NCBI RefSeq assembly: GCF_001660485.1
Contig: NZ_CP013979.1
Location: forward strand, 3,906,001-3,970,000
DNA length: 64,000 bases
Direction: 5' to 3'
From: Agromyces aureus
GTDB lineage: Bacteria > Actinomycetota > Actinomycetes > Actinomycetales > Microbacteriaceae
Of this stretch, positions 9,051 to 16,980 are shown one piece after another. A model generated the notes under the pieces. The model worked only from the letters and a program-made list of their open reading frames with translations. It was not told the origin of the DNA and did no database searches. A program made the position numbers and the translations under genes. The first letter of the stretch is position 1. Each line of letters opens with the position of its first letter.

Positions 9051-9506
9051 ATGAACGACCACTCCCTGAAAGCGGACGCGGAGACGGGCCGATTGGTAAC
9101 CGACCTCGCCTACCTGCTGGGCACGACCAAGAAGCGGGTCCTCTCCGAGGCGGTCGCCGCGTACGCGGCATCCCGAATGCCGGCCTCTCACGAACGACGG
9201 CCGTTCCTGGATCTGCCCGTGCGTCAGCGGCTCGCGCTGCGGCGCGACGAACTGCTTCGGGCGTACGAAGGTCAGGGGGCGTCCGACGTTCGCCTCATCG
9301 GACCGTTCGCGGCAGGCGACGACGTCGACCTCGTCGAGATCCTCGCCGAGACCGACATCATGATGGGCGGCGACGCGGTCGACGTGCTCGCCGCGATCGC
9401 GCGGGAGATCCTGGCGACACGCGTCGAGGTCACCTCGGCGACTGCGGTCGCCTTCTCCGACCCCGAGCTGCTGAAGCGGCTGCGCGGCGAGTCGACCCCG
9501 CTCTGA
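9051..9506 (+). CDS. Hypothetical protein with degenerate nucleotidyltransferase-like domain
   Basis: A 151-residue protein; ATG 9051 has GAGAGGAG 11 nt upstream. The first ~45 residues (RLVTDLAYLLGTTKKRVLSEAVAAYA) resemble a ribbon-helix-helix or HTH DNA-binding segment. The remainder (RLALRRDELLRAYEGQGASDVRLIGPFAAGDD followed by helix-strand elements) resembles the minimal nucleotidyltransferase fold of MntA-type antitoxins. The catalytic GSxxRGE and paired Asp residues are not recognisable (GPFAAGDD instead). No HEPN partner is adjacent. It could be an orphan antitoxin or a repurposed regulator; the function is unknown and the fold call is tentative. Confidence 0.6.
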   Translation: MNDHSLKADAETGRLVTDLAYLLGTTKKRVLSEAVAAYAASRMPASHERRPFLDLPVRQRLALRRDELLRAYEGQGASDVRLIGPFAAGDDVDLVEILAETDIMMGGDAVDVLAAIAREILATRVEVTSATAVAFSDPELLKRLRGESTPL

Positions 9507-9527
9507 CGCCCCGCGCGGTTCGCCACG

Positions 9528-9562
9528 CGCCGGTCGAGGAGCGAAGCGTCTCGGGACCAGCG
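9528..9562. repeat. 35-bp dispersed hairpin repeat
   Basis: Full-length copy with one substitution (TCTCGGGACC instead of TCTCGAGACC). It lies between the convergent ends of the 9051 gene and moaE, the typical intergenic location for this element. Confidence 0.85.
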
Positions 9563-9581
9563 CCCCCGCTCGAACCTCAGC

Positions 9582-10031
9582 TCAGAGGTTCACCCACTCC
9601 GTCGTACCGCCGTCGAGGTGCTGGCGCTTCCAGATGGGCGTGTGTTCCTTGATGCGGTCGACGAGCAGCGCGCACGCGGCGAACGCCTGGGCACGATGGG
9701 GTGCGGCGACGGATGCCACGAGCGCGACGTCGCCGATGACGAGCGAGCCGATGCGGTGGGCCGCGGCGATCCGCAACCCGGTCTCACGCGCCACCTGCTG
9801 GAGCGTCTCGCGCAGGAAGTCCTCCGCGGCCGGGTGCGCCTCGTAGTCGAGCGCGGTGACCGACTCGCCGTGATCGTGGTCGCGGATCACCCCCTCGAAC
9901 GTGACGAGCGCACCGTTCTCGGCCGAGCGCACGAAGGCCTCGATCGCGTCGCGGTCGAGCACGTCGGTCGTGACGCGGGCGAGCACGTCGGGCGCGGTCG
10001 CCTCCGGCTCGGACTGCTCGTGCTCAGACAT
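9582..10031 (-). CDS. moaE: Molybdopterin synthase catalytic subunit
   Basis: Transfers sulfur from MoaD thiocarboxylate to precursor Z to make molybdopterin. It is 149 residues with typical features: GALVTFEGVIRDHDHGESV, the ALDYEAHPAAE segment, HRIGSLVIGDVAL, and the C-terminal KEHTPIWKRQ with the active-site lysines. The start could be ATG 10031 or the preceding GTG 10034; both overlap the stop of the fused moaC gene by a few bases, so the genes are coupled. No moaD is present in the window, so the small subunit must be encoded elsewhere. Confidence 0.93.
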   Translation of the reverse strand: MSEHEQSEPEATAPDVLARVTTDVLDRDAIEAFVRSAENGALVTFEGVIRDHDHGESVTALDYEAHPAAEDFLRETLQQVARETGLRIAAAHRIGSLVIGDVALVASVAAPHRAQAFAACALLVDRIKEHTPIWKRQHLDGGTTEWVNL

Positions 10032-11166
10032 CACGTGCTCCTTCGGCGTGGACGGTGGCCGTGGGCGGCACGATCGAGTGCGGCGCCGGGTGCGGCGTGG
10101 GGTGCGGCGTCGGGTGTGGAACCGGCCGAGGTGCGGCCTCGGAGCGCGGCGCGTGGTCGCCGCCGGCGACCTGGTCGACGAGGTGCGGCAGCAGGTCGTC
10201 GAGCACGGCGAGCCCGTCGGCGACGCCGCCCCGCGATCCGGGGAGGTTCACGACGACCGTTCGCCCGGCGATGCCCGCTCGTGCCCGGCTGAGCGCGGCC
10301 GTCGGGGTCGCGGCTCGGCCCGCGGCGCGGATCGCTTCGGCGACCCCCGGCAACTCCTGGTCGAGCACGGCGAGCGTGGCCTCGGGCGTGCGGTCGCCGG
10401 GGTTCACGCCCGTGCCTCCGGTCGTGATGAGCACGGTGGGCGAGCCGGCGACGGAGCCGCGCACGGCGTCGGCGATGTCGGCGTCGGCGACCACGACGAG
10501 TTCGGGCGCGTCGAATCCACGCGCGCGGAGCCAATCCACGATCGCGGGACCGGTCGTGTCGGGCGCCTCCCCCGCGGCAGCCCGGGTCGACGCGACGATC
10601 ACGATCGCCCGGCGGCCGCCCGCGGCATCCGCCCGACCGGTCTCGGAGTGCACCGACCCGTCGGGAACGGCATCGAGCGCAGCGGTCTCGCCCGCGGCAT
10701 CCGCTCGCCAGATGCCGCGCTTGCCGCCGCGCTTCTCGACGAGCCTGATGCCGCCGGTCTGCGCGGCCGGGTCGACCGCCTTGACCATGTCGTGCAGCGT
10801 CAGTGCGGCGACCGCGACGGCGGTGAGCGCCTCCATCTCGATGCCGGTGCGCGCGGTGGTCGACACGGTCGCGCGGATGGTCACGGCGGCGGCCTCGAAC
10901 CCGAAGTCGATCGACACGGCGTCGAGCGGCACGATGTGTGCGAGCGGGATCAGCTCGCTCGTGCGCTTGGCAGCCTGGATGCCGGAGATGCGCGCGGTGG
11001 GCAGCACGTCTGCCTTCTTCAGCGCATCGCCCTGCACGAGCGCGACCACCTCGGCGGTCGTGTCGAGGCGGCCCTCGGCGATCGCGACCCGACGTGTGAC
11101 GGGCTTGCCGCCGACGTCGACCATGCGCGCTCGGCCGTCGTCGTCGAGATGCGTGAGCGGGTTCAT
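10024..11166 (-). CDS. moaCB: Fused MoaC / MogA-MoaB molybdenum cofactor protein
   Basis: A 380-residue bifunctional protein. Residues ~1-158 are MoaC (cyclic pyranopterin monophosphate synthase accessory) with KADVLPTARISGIQAAK, LIPLAHIVPLD and GIEMEALTAV. Residues ~185-335 are a MogA/MoaB molybdopterin adenylyltransferase with VLITTGGTGVNPGDRTPEA and NLPGSRGG. The two domains are joined by an Asp/Ala-rich linker. The C-terminal ~45 residues are a His/Pro tail (PHPTPHPTPHPAPHS) from a short DNA repeat at 10078-10125, possibly metal-binding. A TAGCGT hexamer (11173-11178) ends 6 nt before the ATG, so the message may be leaderless. It overlaps moaE. Confidence 0.93.
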   Translation of the reverse strand: MNPLTHLDDDGRARMVDVGGKPVTRRVAIAEGRLDTTAEVVALVQGDALKKADVLPTARISGIQAAKRTSELIPLAHIVPLDAVSIDFGFEAAAVTIRATVSTTARTGIEMEALTAVAVAALTLHDMVKAVDPAAQTGGIRLVEKRGGKRGIWRADAAGETAALDAVPDGSVHSETGRADAAGGRRAIVIVASTRAAAGEAPDTTGPAIVDWLRARGFDAPELVVVADADIADAVRGSVAGSPTVLITTGGTGVNPGDRTPEATLAVLDQELPGVAEAIRAAGRAATPTAALSRARAGIAGRTVVVNLPGSRGGVADGLAVLDDLLPHLVDQVAGGDHAPRSEAAPRPVPHPTPHPTPHPAPHSIVPPTATVHAEGARDV

Positions 11167-11281
11167 ACCCTCACGCTAGCGACCATCGGCCGCGTCGTTA
11201 ACCCGGCGACGGGTCGCGATCGCCGTTGCGGCGTTCGCGACCCGTCGGTCGAGGGTGCGGATCAGCGAGGGCTTCTGCCCG

Positions 11282-13234
11282 TCAGGCCGCCACGGGCGCC
11301 GCTCGCAGGAGCGCCCGCACCGAGGTCGTGCGCCGCCGCGCGACCACGAGCGTCGTGACGCCGAACGAGAGCACGGCCCAGACCGCGAGCCCGACGAAGG
11401 CCGCGCCAACGCCGGTGGTCGAGGTGAGGGCCGAGACCATGCCGTTGTACGCCGGGGCCGTGGGCAGCAGACCCGCGAGGTCGGCGAGCACGCCGGGCAC
11501 GGTCGAGACGATGCCGGTTGCGACGGTGAGCACGCCGATCAGGGCCGAGACCCAACGGCCCGCCCCGCCGAACGCGGCGATGAGGCCCTGGTTGACGGCG
11601 GCGAAGGCGACGCCCGCGGCGACGCACAGCGAGGCGAAGACGAGCCACTCGCCGACGTCGTACGACGCGGCGAGCTGCACGACACCGGCGACGAGCACGC
11701 CCTGCAGGGCACCGAGGGCCGCAGCCGGCGCGAACCCGCGCAACGCGAGCATGGCCGAAGGCGACCGCGAGGTGAGCGCGCGCCGCGAGACGGCCTGCAG
11801 CACCACGAAGGTCGCGAGTCCGCCGAACCAGAGCGCGAGCGTTGCGAGCAGCGGAATCGCGGATGCCCCGAACAGCGAGCTGCCCGCACCATCGGCCTTC
11901 ACGGGGTCGGCGACGACCGAGGCGAGGCTCTGCGCCTCGGCGTCGGTGTACGACGGCACGGCTTCGGACGCGGTGCGCAGGCCCGTGGCCAGTTCGCCCG
12001 TGCCGTCGGCGAGCGACTGCACGCCGGTTGCGAGCGTGCCGGCCCCGGTGGCGAGCTGATCGGCGCCCGAGCTCAGCTGCGTCGCGCCGTCGCCGAGTGC
12101 GCGTGCGCCGTCGGCCGACTGCGTCGTGCCGGCGGCGAGCTGCGTGAGACCGCCCGCGAGCTCGTCGGTCTTGGCGGCGATCTCGGTGAGGCCGGCGCTG
12201 GTGCCGGAGGTCAGGGCGGCGATGCCCGAGGACGTCGGCGCGGCATAGCCGCTGGCCGTGCCCGCGCTCTTCGCGACGGCGCCCGCAGCGGACGCGGCCT
12301 TCGCGACGTCGTCGCAGTACGCGGTCGAGGCGCCGGACGTCGCGCACTGGGCCTGCAGCGCGCCGAGCGCCTTGGCCAGGTCGAGGCTTCCGGTCGCGGC
12401 GTCGGCCGCGTTCGAGGCCGAGAGTTGCGCGGCGCCGACGAGCTCCTGGTTGTTCACGCCGGCGGCGACCTGGCGGATTCCGCCGGCGAGCGCACTCGCG
12501 CCTGAAGCGGCGCCGGCCGTGCCGTCGGCGATCGTGTCGAGCCCGCTGCCGAGCTCGCCCGCCCCGGTCGCGATGCCGCTCGCCCCGGTCGCCAGCTGGG
12601 TCGCCCCATCGGGCAGGGCCGCTGCACCGTCGGCCGCGCTCTGCGCGCCGTCGGCGAGCTTCACGGCGCCGTCGGCGGCCGTGCCGAGCTGCGTACCCAG
12701 GTCGGTGAAGCCGACGAACACGTTCTCGAGGTACGTGGTCGACAGCTGTTCGCCGAGCACCGTGGTCGCGGTCTGCGCGACCTGCGCGGTGATGGCGTCG
12801 TCGACGACGAGGCTGTCTGGCGGGGTCGAGACCTTGATGGTCGCGCGCTCGGGCGTGCCGCCGGGGGCGGTCGAGGTCGCGGCCGCCGAGAAGTTCTCGG
12901 GGATCGTGATGACCGCGGCGTAGGTGCCGTCGGCGAGCCCGGCCTTCGCGTCTTCGGTGTTCGAGAGGGTCCAGGTCAGGTTGGCGTCGTCATCGCCGGT
13001 GCCCTCGACGAGGCCGGCCGTCAACTGGCGGCCGAGCGGCACGACCTGGTCGTCGATCGTGACCGGTTCGTCGTTGTTCACGATGGCTGCGTTGAGTTCG
13101 CCGAGCCGCTCGGTCGGGTTGTAGAGCGCGGCGACGAGGATGCCGCCGATCACGACGGGCAGCAGGAGCACGCCGATGATCGTGAGCCAGGTGACGGGGC
13201 GCTTCGAGCGCGCGCGTTCGATGGGGAGCGTCAT
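11282..13234 (-). CDS. YhgE/Pip-family membrane protein
   Basis: A 650-residue polytopic protein. One transmembrane helix (residues ~15-35, TWLTIIGVLLLPVVIGGILV) is followed by a large extracellular region ending in long ADGAxxLAxGAxxLxxG repeats (an amphipathic rod, residues ~175-420), then about five C-terminal transmembrane helices ending in VVARRRTTSV. This is the phage-infection-protein/YhgE layout; members resemble ABC-2-type permeases and sit beside export systems. The ATG overlaps the MMPL stop (ATGA), so the two are co-translated. Together with the TetR gene it looks like an inducible lipid or drug export module. The substrate is unknown. Confidence 0.9.
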   Translation of the reverse strand: MTLPIERARSKRPVTWLTIIGVLLLPVVIGGILVAALYNPTERLGELNAAIVNNDEPVTIDDQVVPLGRQLTAGLVEGTGDDDANLTWTLSNTEDAKAGLADGTYAAVITIPENFSAAATSTAPGGTPERATIKVSTPPDSLVVDDAITAQVAQTATTVLGEQLSTTYLENVFVGFTDLGTQLGTAADGAVKLADGAQSAADGAAALPDGATQLATGASGIATGAGELGSGLDTIADGTAGAASGASALAGGIRQVAAGVNNQELVGAAQLSASNAADAATGSLDLAKALGALQAQCATSGASTAYCDDVAKAASAAGAVAKSAGTASGYAAPTSSGIAALTSGTSAGLTEIAAKTDELAGGLTQLAAGTTQSADGARALGDGATQLSSGADQLATGAGTLATGVQSLADGTGELATGLRTASEAVPSYTDAEAQSLASVVADPVKADGAGSSLFGASAIPLLATLALWFGGLATFVVLQAVSRRALTSRSPSAMLALRGFAPAAALGALQGVLVAGVVQLAASYDVGEWLVFASLCVAAGVAFAAVNQGLIAAFGGAGRWVSALIGVLTVATGIVSTVPGVLADLAGLLPTAPAYNGMVSALTSTTGVGAAFVGLAVWAVLSFGVTTLVVARRRTTSVRALLRAAPVAA

Positions 13235-16143
13235 GCGTTCACCTCGGTGGTCGAGTGTGCGGGTGCCGTCGCGTTCGGGGCGACGAGTTCGATGAAGGGT
13301 GCGTCGGGGTGACCGGCCGCCGCGAGCAGCGGGAGGGCGTTCGCCGCGTCGCCGGTCGAGACCACGACGGTGACGGATGCCTCGAGCGAGGCGTCCCAGA
13401 GCACGGAGGCGAGCCGGTCGCGGGTCACCGGGTCGGTGATGCGGTCGACGCCGTCGATGACGACGATGCCGGTGCGGCCGCGGACGGCCCTGCGCAGCTC
13501 GGCCACCGGATCGTCGGCCTCGGCGAGCAGCGCGACGCCGACGTGGGCGCGCACCCAGGCCGAGCGCCCGGGCAGGAGGTGGCCGGCGACGCGCAGGCGC
13601 CCACCGGTCGAGTCGATGCGACCCGCGATCGTCAGCAGCATGGCGCGCGTGGCGATCTCGTCGGCGCCGGCGACGACGAGTGCGCCGCCCGGCTCGACCC
13701 GCAGGCTCACGCCCTCGAAGACGACGACGTCGCGCTCGACGAGCGAGAGGTCGGATGCCACGATGGCCGCCGTGGTCTCGGGTTCGGGCCAGTCGGCGAG
13801 CGCCCGCTCGCGTTCGACGGCCTCCCCCTCGATGTCGAAGTGCGGCAGCAGGCGGTCGAGCCACTTGGGCAGCCACCAGGCCTTGTCGCCGAGCAGGGCC
13901 ATGACGGCGGGCACGAGCGTCATGCGCACGATGAACGCGTCGATCGCGATGCCCACCGAGAGCCCGAGCGCGATGGGCTTGAGCGAGGAGTCGCCCTCTG
14001 GCACGAACGCGGCGAACACCGCGAACATGATGACGGCCGCGGCCGTGACGACGCGGGCCGAGGCGGTGAAGCCCGAGCGCACCGCGCCGAGGGCGATGTC
14101 GCGCGGCTGGCGGCTGGAGTGGCCGTCGAGCGCACGGCGCGCGTGCACGTAGTCCTCGCGCATGCGGCTGACGAGGAACACCTGGTAGTCCATCGCGAGT
14201 CCGAACAGCACGCCCATGGCGACGATCGGCATGAAGCTGATGATCGGCCCGACCTTGGTGACGTGCAGCAGGTCGGCGCCCCAGCCCCATTCGAAGACCG
14301 CGGCGACGACGCCGAAGGCGGCGACGACCGAGAGCAGGTAGCCGGCAGCCGCCGTGATCGGCACCCAGATCGACCGGAACACGATCGCGAGCAGGATCAG
14401 CGACAGCCCGACCACGAAGACCCCGAAGGGCACGAGCGCCTCGCCGAGGCGGTCGGAGATGTCGATCGCGACGGCCGTGAATCCGGTGACCTTGAGGTCG
14501 ATGCCGTACTCGTCGAGGAAGTGGTCGTGCAGCCCACGGAGCTCGCGCACCAGGTCGGCGGTGGCGGGGTCGTCGGGCGCGGTCGTGGGGATGACCTGCA
14601 CGATGCCGGTGTCGGCCGTCTCGTTGGGCACCGCGAGCGCAACGGTCTCGACACCCGGCAGCGTGGAGATCTCGTCGCCGAGGTCCTGCATGAGCCCGAG
14701 CGGGTCGGTCGAGGTGACGATCGTGCCGGTGAGCACGAGCGGCCCGTTGAAGCCGGGCCCGAAGTGCTCGGCGACGAGGTCGTACGAGACGCGGGCGGGG
14801 TCGTCCTTCGGCAGCATGCCGGCGTTCGGCAGGGCGAGCGCGAGGCTGGCGGCGGGGATCGCGATGATGCCGAGGCCCAGCACGACCGCGACGGTCGTGA
14901 CGACCGGATGCCGCGTCACGAGTCCGACCCAGCGCGTGGCGAATCCACGGCGTGCGGTCGCGCCGGTCGCGGCGTGCGCTTCCTGCGCCTGCGGCCCGGC
15001 GGGGGCAGCGGATGCCGCATCCGCACCGACGTGCGACGGGCGCCCGTCTGCGACATCCGCCCCCTGCTGCAGCGCACGCTGCTGCGCCGCACGCCGGCGT
15101 CCGCGCGGCTCGCGCCGCTTCCACCCGACGACGCGGCCCTTGACGAGCCCGAGGAACGCGGGCGTGAGGGTGATCGCCACGAGCACGGCGATGGCGACCG
15201 AGACGGCTGCGGCGATGCCCATGACCGTGAGGAACGGGATGTTCGCGAAGCCGAGGCCGATGAGCGCGATGAGCACCGTGATGCCCGCGAAGACGACGGC
15301 AGAACCGGCGGTGCCGGTCGCGCGCGCGGCGGACTCCTCTGGGTCTTCTCCGGCTCTCACCTGGTCTTGATGTCGCGCCATGATGAACAGCGCGTAGTCG
15401 ATGCCGACCGCGAGGCCGAGCATGAGCGCGAGCAGCGGGGTCGTCGACGAGATGGTCGCGAACGCCGTCGAGAGCATGATGAGCGAGAGCGAGAGGGCGA
15501 CGCCGATGACCGCGGAGGCGAGCGGCAGTCCGGCCATCCTGATCGATCGGAACGTGACGATGAGCACGAAGAGCGCGATGAGCAGGCCGACGCCCTCGGT
15601 GAGGGTGATGCCCGGCACCGAGAGCGCGAAGAGGTCGCCGCCGAGCACGACCTCCGTGCCCTCGGGCAGCGACGCGCCGAGCTCGTCGGTCATCTCGTGC
15701 AGCTTCGTCTTGGTCGACTCGGGAACGTCGGTCGCCTCGCCGTCGAACTGCAGGCGCACGAGCGCCGCGGTCTCGTCGTCGGAGATGAGCCCCGTGACCA
15801 TCTCGTTGTACGGGTCGGTCACGGCGAGCACGCCGTCGAGGCCCTCGATGTCGGTGATGGTCTGCTCGATGCCGGTCTTGAAGGCGTCGTCCTCGACGCT
15901 CGAGCCGTCGGGCGCGACCACGATGAACTGCGCGCTCGTGCCGCTGGCCTGCGGGAATGACCGGTTCAGCTGCTCGAGGCCGGCCTGCGCCTCGGTGCCG
16001 GGGATCGAGAAGCTGTTGCTCGTGCCCTTGCCGAAGAGGGCGAACGCGCCTCCCGCGATGACGAGGAGGAGCAGCCACGAGACGAGCACGCGCCACGGGT
16101 GGCGGTACGACCAGCGGCCGAGCGAGTAGAGCAGAGTGGACAA
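13231..16143 (-). CDS. MMPL-family transporter with degenerate ABC-ATPase-like C-terminal domain
   Basis: A 970-residue RND-superfamily MMPL transporter. Two repeats each have an extracytoplasmic loop and transmembrane helices, including the acidic TM4 pattern GLAVGIDYALFIMARHQDQ and its counterpart GLAMDYQVFLVSRMRED. Residues ~780-970 form an extra domain that looks like an ABC nucleotide-binding domain (VVFEGVSLRVEPGGALVVAG, GGRLRVAGHLLPG, IVVIDGVDRITDP). The Walker A lysine, signature LSGGQ and Walker B glutamate are lost, so it cannot hydrolyse ATP in the usual way. TTG 16143 is chosen: GGAGG lies 8 nt upstream, while longer frames run through the operator at 16178-16212. It forms an operon with the YhgE-like gene and diverges from a TetR gene. 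Lipid or drug export is inferred. Confidence 0.9.
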   Translation of the reverse strand: MSTLLYSLGRWSYRHPWRVLVSWLLLLVIAGGAFALFGKGTSNSFSIPGTEAQAGLEQLNRSFPQASGTSAQFIVVAPDGSSVEDDAFKTGIEQTITDIEGLDGVLAVTDPYNEMVTGLISDDETAALVRLQFDGEATDVPESTKTKLHEMTDELGASLPEGTEVVLGGDLFALSVPGITLTEGVGLLIALFVLIVTFRSIRMAGLPLASAVIGVALSLSLIMLSTAFATISSTTPLLALMLGLAVGIDYALFIMARHQDQVRAGEDPEESAARATGTAGSAVVFAGITVLIALIGLGFANIPFLTVMGIAAAVSVAIAVLVAITLTPAFLGLVKGRVVGWKRREPRGRRRAAQQRALQQGADVADGRPSHVGADAASAAPAGPQAQEAHAATGATARRGFATRWVGLVTRHPVVTTVAVVLGLGIIAIPAASLALALPNAGMLPKDDPARVSYDLVAEHFGPGFNGPLVLTGTIVTSTDPLGLMQDLGDEISTLPGVETVALAVPNETADTGIVQVIPTTAPDDPATADLVRELRGLHDHFLDEYGIDLKVTGFTAVAIDISDRLGEALVPFGVFVVGLSLILLAIVFRSIWVPITAAAGYLLSVVAAFGVVAAVFEWGWGADLLHVTKVGPIISFMPIVAMGVLFGLAMDYQVFLVSRMREDYVHARRALDGHSSRQPRDIALGAVRSGFTASARVVTAAAVIMFAVFAAFVPEGDSSLKPIALGLSVGIAIDAFIVRMTLVPAVMALLGDKAWWLPKWLDRLLPHFDIEGEAVERERALADWPEPETTAAIVASDLSLVERDVVVFEGVSLRVEPGGALVVAGADEIATRAMLLTIAGRIDSTGGRLRVAGHLLPGRSAWVRAHVGVALLAEADDPVAELRRAVRGRTGIVVIDGVDRITDPVTRDRLASVLWDASLEASVTVVVSTGDAANALPLLAAAGHPDAPFIELVAPNATAPAHSTTEVNA

Positions 16144-16177
16144 GGGCAGCGCCTCCGAGCCGGATGTCAGGACAGTT

Positions 16178-16212
16178 CGATACAGCGCTGTATCCGATAC
16201 GTAGTTGTATCG
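16178..16212. promoter_or_regulatory. Operator pair for the divergent TetR regulator
   Basis: A perfect 16-bp palindrome GATACAGCGCTGTATC (16179-16194) abuts a second inverted repeat CGATAC-N6-GTATCG (16195-16212). Both share GATAC/GTATC half-sites. They lie between the divergent MMPL and TetR genes, the expected place for a TetR autoregulatory operator controlling both. Confidence 0.75.
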
Positions 16213-16265
16213 TAGATCGGAGAGGGCCTGCAAACCTGTGGCCTTCATGTGAATACGGGGGTTGA

Positions 16266-16940
16266 ATGGCCATGGTCGAGTCCGCAGTGACCGCGCCGCG
16301 CAGTCGCGAGAACACACGGCGCAAGCTGCTCGACGCCGCCGCGCAGGTGTTCGCCGAGGTCGGGCTCGCCGCGGCATCCGTCGAGGCGGTCTGCGATCGC
16401 GCCGGGTTCACACGCGGGGCGTTCTACTCCAACTTCGATTCGAAGGACGAGCTGTTCCTCGAACTCGCCGGTCGCGTCACGCAGGGCCGCGTCGAAGCGG
16501 TCACCGCGCGCGTCGCCGAGCTCGAGTGCGACGGCGCGTTCGCGTCGAGCCAGACCGACGTCTTCGAGATCCTCGATCAGGTGCTGGATGTCTCGGCCGA
16601 CGACCGGCTCGGCGTGCTCCTCATGAGCGAGATCCGCATCCATGCGCTCCGCAGCCCCGAGATGGCGGCCGCGTATCTCGAGCAGGAGGCCGAGATGCAG
16701 CGCAGCGTCGCGCAGATCGTCGCCGACATCGGGCGAGCGAAGGGCATCACGTTCCGGGTGTCGGCGCTCGAGGCGGCCCGCGTCATGCTGCTCGTCTGGG
16801 AGGGCAGCGCCGTGCGAGCGGCCATCGCCGGCGAGAACGCCGACCGCATCCATCGGGCGACGAGCACGGAGCTCGCCCTCGTCGCGCAACTCGTCATCGA
16901 CGGACCGGCGACGACCTACGACGAAGACGAAGAGGAGTAG
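16266..16940 (+). CDS. TetR-family transcriptional regulator
   Basis: A 224-residue repressor. The N-terminal HTH spans residues ~15-62 (RRKLLDAAAQVFAEVGLAAASVEAVCDRAGFTRGAFYSNF), matching the TetR domain; the C-terminal ligand domain is helical. The tail is acidic (DEDEEE). The start may be ATG 16266 (4 nt after GGGGG) or ATG 16272 (10 nt). It diverges from the MMPL/YhgE operon with palindromic operators in between, so it probably represses that operon and itself and is released by a substrate of the exporter. The ligand cannot be inferred. Confidence 0.9.
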   Translation: MAMVESAVTAPRSRENTRRKLLDAAAQVFAEVGLAAASVEAVCDRAGFTRGAFYSNFDSKDELFLELAGRVTQGRVEAVTARVAELECDGAFASSQTDVFEILDQVLDVSADDRLGVLLMSEIRIHALRSPEMAAAYLEQEAEMQRSVAQIVADIGRAKGITFRVSALEAARVMLLVWEGSAVRAAIAGENADRIHRATSTELALVAQLVIDGPATTYDEDEEE

Positions 16941-16980
16941 GCAGCCCCCGCCCGCGACCCGCCCGCGCCGCGACCCGCGC

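Noticed and set aside
8934..9506. Longer version of the 9051 gene starting at 8934
   Set aside because: The extension runs through the GGCACTCC tandem repeat and has no ribosome-binding site, while ATG 9051 does.
11282..16411. 1709-residue minus-strand giant protein
   Set aside because: The first ~1060 residues are an out-of-frame shadow of the MMPL gene; the real YhgE-like protein starts at 13234 with an ATGA overlap.
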